DNA of 6,629 nt, taken from Pseudomonas sp. (GTDB lineage Bacteria > Pseudomonadota > Gammaproteobacteria > Pseudomonadales > Pseudomonadaceae). Within the stretch, counting starts at the first letter, position 1. Each line of letters starts with the position of its first letter. A model generated the notes under the pieces. It was not told the DNA's origin, searched no databases, and worked only from the letters and a program-made list of their open reading frames with translations. Made by a program: the position numbers and the translations under genes. Positions 5,347 to 6,629 of the stretch are shown here, one piece after another. The stretch is from contig DPSI01000224.1 of assembly GCA_003527165.1 (NCBI GenBank), forward strand, positions 1-6,629, read 5' to 3'.

Positions 5347-6045
5347 ATGTCCTATTCCGTTTCGCCCATTGGCTTCGTCCGCTCCTGCTTCAAAGAGAAG
5401 TTCGCCATTCCGCGACAGCCGCAACTGGCGCCCGCGGCACGTGGCGTGCTGGAGCTGGTTCCGCCCTTCGATCAAGCCCATGCGCTGGACGGGCTGGAGC
5501 AGGTCAGTCATGTCTGGCTGCTATTTCTCTTCCACCAGGCACTGGAGGCCGAGCCACGTCTGCGAGTACGCCCGCCGCGTCTGGGCGGCAACCGCATGGT
5601 CGGCGTCTTTGCGACGCGTTCGACGCACCGGCCCAACGGCATCGGCCAATCAGTGGTCCGGCTCGAGCGGATCGAGTCCGGCCGCCTGCAACTGTCAGGC
5701 ATCGACCTGTTGGACGGCACGCCAGTGCTGGACATCAAGCCTTACGTCCCCTACGCCGATGCCATCGAAGACGCGCGCAATGGACTGGCCTCGGACGCTC
5801 CGGAGCTCATCGCCGTGCGTTGGACCGAAGCCAGCCTGCAACAGGCTCATCGCGAAGCGCTACGATTGGATGAACCACTGCAAGAGCTGATCGAGCAATG
5901 CCTGGCGCAGGACCCGCGACCGGCCTATCAGACACCGAAACCGGAGCGCCGCTACGGCACTCGTTTATGGGACGTCGAGGTGCGCTGGCACTACCCTGAT
6001 CCGGAGTCCATCACCGTATTGGAGGTGTCACGGATGCCACGCTAG
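5347..6045 (+). CDS. trmO: tRNA (N6-threonylcarbamoyladenosine37-N6)-methyltransferase TrmO
   Basis: This 232-residue enzyme transfers a methyl group from S-adenosylmethionine to N6 of t6A37 in threonine tRNAs that read ACY, giving m6t6A and improving decoding. It belongs to the small beta-barrel (YaeB/TsaA) methyltransferase class and is not a Rossmann enzyme. Landmarks match the E. coli protein: PIGFVRSCFKEKFAIPRQP (7-25), RPPRLGG (75-81), GVFATRSTHRPNGIG (86-100), LLDGTPVLDIKPY (121-133) and the C-terminal AQDPRPAY (187-194). The length is close to E. coli TrmO (235). The frame is open back to 5125, but residues before this ATG are unlike the family and overlap the oxygenase gene, so the start is placed here by homology; no clear ribosome-binding site is visible. 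It is usually a single-gene housekeeping locus and has no obvious link to the transport genes. Confidence 0.93.
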   Translation: MSYSVSPIGFVRSCFKEKFAIPRQPQLAPAARGVLELVPPFDQAHALDGLEQVSHVWLLFLFHQALEAEPRLRVRPPRLGGNRMVGVFATRSTHRPNGIGQSVVRLERIESGRLQLSGIDLLDGTPVLDIKPYVPYADAIEDARNGLASDAPELIAVRWTEASLQQAHREALRLDEPLQELIEQCLAQDPRPAYQTPKPERRYGTRLWDVEVRWHYPDPESITVLEVSRMPR

Positions 6046-6051
6046 GGCCTG

Positions 6052-6192
6052 TTCCCGTTTCAGACTAAGCACTTGGTTTCCGTAGGGCCGAATTCATCGG
6101 CCGCAGATTGCGTAGGTCGAACAACTTCGGCCTACGGCTCCCTTCCTCCAACCCGAAAGAACAGCTTCCTCGGGAGCGCAGCGAAACGGGAA
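6052..6192. repeat. Nested REP-like palindrome cluster between convergent genes
   Basis: Three nested structures fill the spacer. TTCCCGTTTC (6052-6061) and GAAACGGGAA (6183-6192) are a perfect 10-bp inverted pair that brackets the block. GGCCGA/TCGGCC (6086-6091 with 6097-6102) is a 6-bp hairpin preceded by GTAG. CGTAGGTCGAA and TTCGGCCTACG (6111-6121 with 6126-6136) form an 11-bp hairpin with one G-U pair and a 4-base loop. The right end (CTCGGGAGCGCAGCGAAACGGGAA) also resembles a known Pseudomonas intergenic palindrome type. The cluster lies between the trmO stop and the acylase stop and may terminate transcription from both sides. Confidence 0.6.
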
Positions 6193-6214
6193 TATCCGCT
6201 AGGTTTTCCCGACG

Positions 6215-6629
6215 CTACTGGCGTGCCGGTGTGAGCAACAGCCGCTGGGAGCCATAGACCTCGTCCAGGTTCTCGGGCTTGAATGGGAAGCTCATGTATC
6301 CGGCTTTCAACCAGGCCTCGATACCGTCGGCTTAGTGCGGGCTGGCCGGATTGCCGGACTGACCGGAGCTGTTGAGCCCTATCATCGGTTCGTCACGCCC
6401 GAAGTCGACAATGATGCGCATGGCCGGAATCAGCCAGGTATCAAAGTTGTCGCCCCAGCGATAGGCCGAAACGTTCAGTGTGCTGTGATCGCCACCCGCC
6501 GCGAACGGGCCGCGGTCGAGATAGCCGCTGATGGCATTGATGCCGGTACGCTGGCTGGCCGACATGTAAGGCGCCAGTTGCGGCGTGCCTGTCTGCCAGG
6601 TGTAAGTGTGCATTTGCCCCCAGCGCCAG
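6215..6629 (-). pseudogene. Penicillin-acylase-family protein, 3' end, interrupted by an in-frame stop; 5' end outside window
   Basis: The minus-strand frame enters from the right edge and encodes the C-terminal part of the catalytic beta chain of a penicillin/acyl-homoserine-lactone acylase family (Ntn-hydrolase) protein, usually a self-processed periplasmic enzyme that cleaves amide bonds of acylated substrates. Visible marks are WRWGQMHTYTW at the edge (6596-6628), GGDHSTLNVSAYRWG, then GLNSSGQSGNPASPH. The family normally continues SPHY. Here the next codon is TAA (6332-6334), one base from the Tyr codon TAC. The frame then stays open for 38 more codons reading ADGIEAWLKAGYMSFPF...LLLTPARQ to a natural TAG at 6215-6217, clearly the original C-terminus. 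The ATG at 6613 is internal and not a start. The gene is therefore truncated by 39 residues or carries a sequencing error. Substrate (beta-lactam, acyl-homoserine lactone or other) cannot be told. Confidence 0.8.

Noticed and set aside
6611..6613. ATG as the start of a small 93-residue gene
   Set aside because: The frame stays open to the window edge and reads WRWGQ just before it, part of the conserved WGxxH region of the acylase family, so this Met is internal.

Overview
The window looks like chromosomal DNA of a high-GC gammaproteobacterium, most likely Pseudomonas or Stutzerimonas. The protein sequences, codon use and palindromic intergenic elements all fit that group, but this is recognition by eye and not a database result. 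It holds six genes that look intact and the 3' end of a seventh, broken one.

Layout. Bases 1-105 are a repeat-rich leader made of 7-bp tandem units. Bases 106-1032 (+) encode an integral-membrane permease of a nucleoside-type ABC importer. A palindromic spacer separates it from a convergent two-gene minus-strand unit, in which a ChaA-like calcium/proton antiporter (1704-2792) is read first and a nucleoside 2-deoxyribosyltransferase-like enzyme (1152-1670) second. A divergent regulatory region (2793-3007) then leads into plus-strand genes for a BMP/PnrA-family periplasmic nucleoside-binding protein (3008-4090) and, after a long imperfect hairpin, an isopenicillin-N-synthase-like Fe(II)/2-oxoglutarate oxygenase (4191-5156). 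Next is trmO (5347-6045), the tRNA m6t6A37 methyltransferase. A cluster of REP-like palindromes follows. The minus-strand 3' end of a penicillin-acylase-family gene runs off the right edge and is interrupted by an in-frame TAA.

How the parts may work together. The permease and the binding protein are two parts of one purine/pyrimidine nucleoside importer; its ATPase and usual second permease would lie left of the window. The deoxyribosyltransferase-like enzyme handles the nucleoside glycosidic bond, and the oxygenase belongs to the broad superfamily that includes fungal thymine 7-hydroxylase. Together they suggest a nucleoside/nucleobase scavenging locus that may supply nitrogen. The control region of the binding-protein gene fits this: it has a correctly spaced -24/-12 (sigma-54) promoter candidate, an NtrC-like dyad about 130 bp upstream of the predicted start, and a 16-bp palindrome resembling the RutR pyrimidine operator that overlaps the -24 element. 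These regulatory readings and the oxygenase substrate are inferences. trmO and the acylase remnant look unrelated to this theme.
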